Positions 63,265-64,000 of a stretch of DNA of 64,000 nt are shown one piece after another (positions within the stretch are counted from its first letter, which is position 1; each line of letters opens with the position of its first letter). A program made the position numbers and the translations under genes. Where the stretch lies: positions 1 to 64,000 of the forward strand of contig JAFYSJ010000031.1 in the NCBI GenBank assembly GCA_017559445.1, written 5' to 3'. The notes beneath the pieces are model-generated. The model was not told the origin of the DNA. It made no database searches and saw only the letters and a list, made by a program, of their open reading frames with translations. The stretch is from Clostridia bacterium. Lineage in GTDB: Bacteria > Bacillota > Clostridia > RGIG7378.

Positions 63265-64000
63265 ACTGCCTCTCCAATTTTCAAAACACCCTGAATATAT
63301 TCAATCCAGCTGTCGATATATTCGTTGTCGTCATCATCCAACATGACGCGTTTGCTACACCTCTTAGACAATGTCTTTGCCATCAAGTTGCACTCCGCCT
63401 TTTCCAAGTATGCGTCGATATCGTCGTAAATATCTGCACCTTCCTTGGCGCACTTAAGGCCCTCTTCGCAAATTGCATCGTCTTCCATATGGTTAAGCAA
63501 TGCATCCAATGCCAACAAGAAATTAATCTGTCCCTTGTCGTATTTACCAGAGGCATCCTTAAGCAAAGCCCTAAGCTCATCCCTAACGCCCTCTGCAGCT
63601 CTTTCCATAATTCTCAAGAACAAGCTTGTATACTGGAAACGAATATAGTATCTGTCCACTGTATTGCGGTTAGCAAGGTAAATCTCCTCTGCCTTATCCA
63701 AACACTCCTCTGCAGCCTCATACTCCTCCTGCCAAATATAGCCGTATGCAGAAACTCTATAGTCCTCTGCCAGGAACAGCTCATTGGATGTGCGCTTGTC
63801 CCCCTCCGGCATGGAATCGATTTTGCGTGACAAAACTTTAACTGCCTTGCGACAGCTCTTATTACTCTCGCTAAAGCGCAATGTGCTCAAGTAAATCTTA
63901 CCTGTGATTAGGTGTGCCAAGGAAAGTTCAAACTCTGCGTCGCTATACGGATTTTCTTCTTCATCCATGGCCATTTCGGCATACTCGATACTACGCTCAA
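63261..64000 (-). CDS. TPR-like protein, partial at the window edge
   Basis: The frame ending at 63261 is open to the window end. An ATG at 63974 exists, but eight more in-frame codons (ERSIEYAE) lie upstream and continue the helix pattern, so the gene probably extends beyond 64000. The visible 245 residues are all-helical with TPR-like pairs (LITGKIYLSTLRFSESNKSC, EEYEAAEECLDKAEEIYLA). No family is recognised. It overlaps suhB by four bases. Confidence 0.6.
   Translation of the reverse strand, partial: ERSIEYAEMAMDEEENPYSDAEFELSLAHLITGKIYLSTLRFSESNKSCRKAVKVLSRKIDSMPEGDKRTSNELFLAEDYRVSAYGYIWQEEYEAAEECLDKAEEIYLANRNTVDRYYIRFQYTSLFLRIMERAAEGVRDELRALLKDASGKYDKGQINFLLALDALLNHMEDDAICEEGLKCAKEGADIYDDIDAYLEKAECNLMAKTLSKRCSKRVMLDDDDNEYIDSWIEYIQGVLKIGEAV

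Overview
The window looks like chromosome from a spore-forming, low-to-mid GC Firmicute, most likely Clostridia of the Lachnospiraceae type. The evidence is a CIRCE-controlled hrcA-grpE-dnaK-dnaJ operon, the spore genes gpr and cwlD, hfq beside miaA-mutL-mutS-miaB, MetA/MetY of the acetylhomoserine route, and strong GGAGG ribosome binding sites. Most genes are on the minus strand, so the list below follows the + coordinates but is usually transcribed right to left. No phage or conjugative element is present. The accessory content is small insertions, repeats and fast-evolving lipoproteins.

Layout. 1-95: the last 17 codons of an IS200/IS605-type TnpB and its right end, which supplies the stop codon of yfiH. 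92-6778: heat-shock operon hrcA-grpE-dnaK-dnaJ-prmA-yfiH. 6907-8171: a lone ArgJ-like gene lacking the ArgJ nucleophile. 8202-9312: three small genes resembling polymorphic-toxin immunity proteins. 9550-16776: uvrB-uvrA-clpE. 16777-18571: an AT-rich rhuM cassette between direct repeats, followed by a displaced duplicate of the uvrB 5' end. 18572-24898: a lipoprotein, then a SLC13-like permease downstream of topoisomerase IV parE-parC. 25058-31010: a membrane protein, rmuC, hflK-hflC, DUF1015 and a glycine-zipper microprotein. 31069-35660: ligA, then metY-metA behind a structured leader. 35721-39390: secreted proteins and lipoproteins among palindromic repeats. 39475-46204: gpr-cwlD facing lepA-hemW, then small accessory genes. 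46224-54006: miaB-mutS-mutL-miaA-hfq. 54122-61194: a lipoprotein, htrA-recG-rsmD-coaD and two proteins of unknown role. 61315-64000: tRNA-Leu, a TPR membrane protein, suhB and a partial TPR-like gene.

The housekeeping modules (protein folding, excision and mismatch repair, tRNA modification, topology control, methionine synthesis, germination) are ordinary. The less ordinary signals are: (1) an ArgJ paralogue with the self-cleavage Ala-Thr changed to Gly-Gly; (2) a metY-metA leader with a possible pseudoknot and a terminator, without recognisable SAM-I or T-box motifs; (3) a leader RNA family repeated in front of three unrelated lipoprotein genes, with compensating changes in its hairpin; (4) a rhuM cassette with 35-bp direct repeats and a duplicated target gene start; (5) a TPR gene lying between two copies of the terminator of tRNA-Leu; (6) an IS end that provides a host stop codon. 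All function assignments are from reading motifs; no database search was run.
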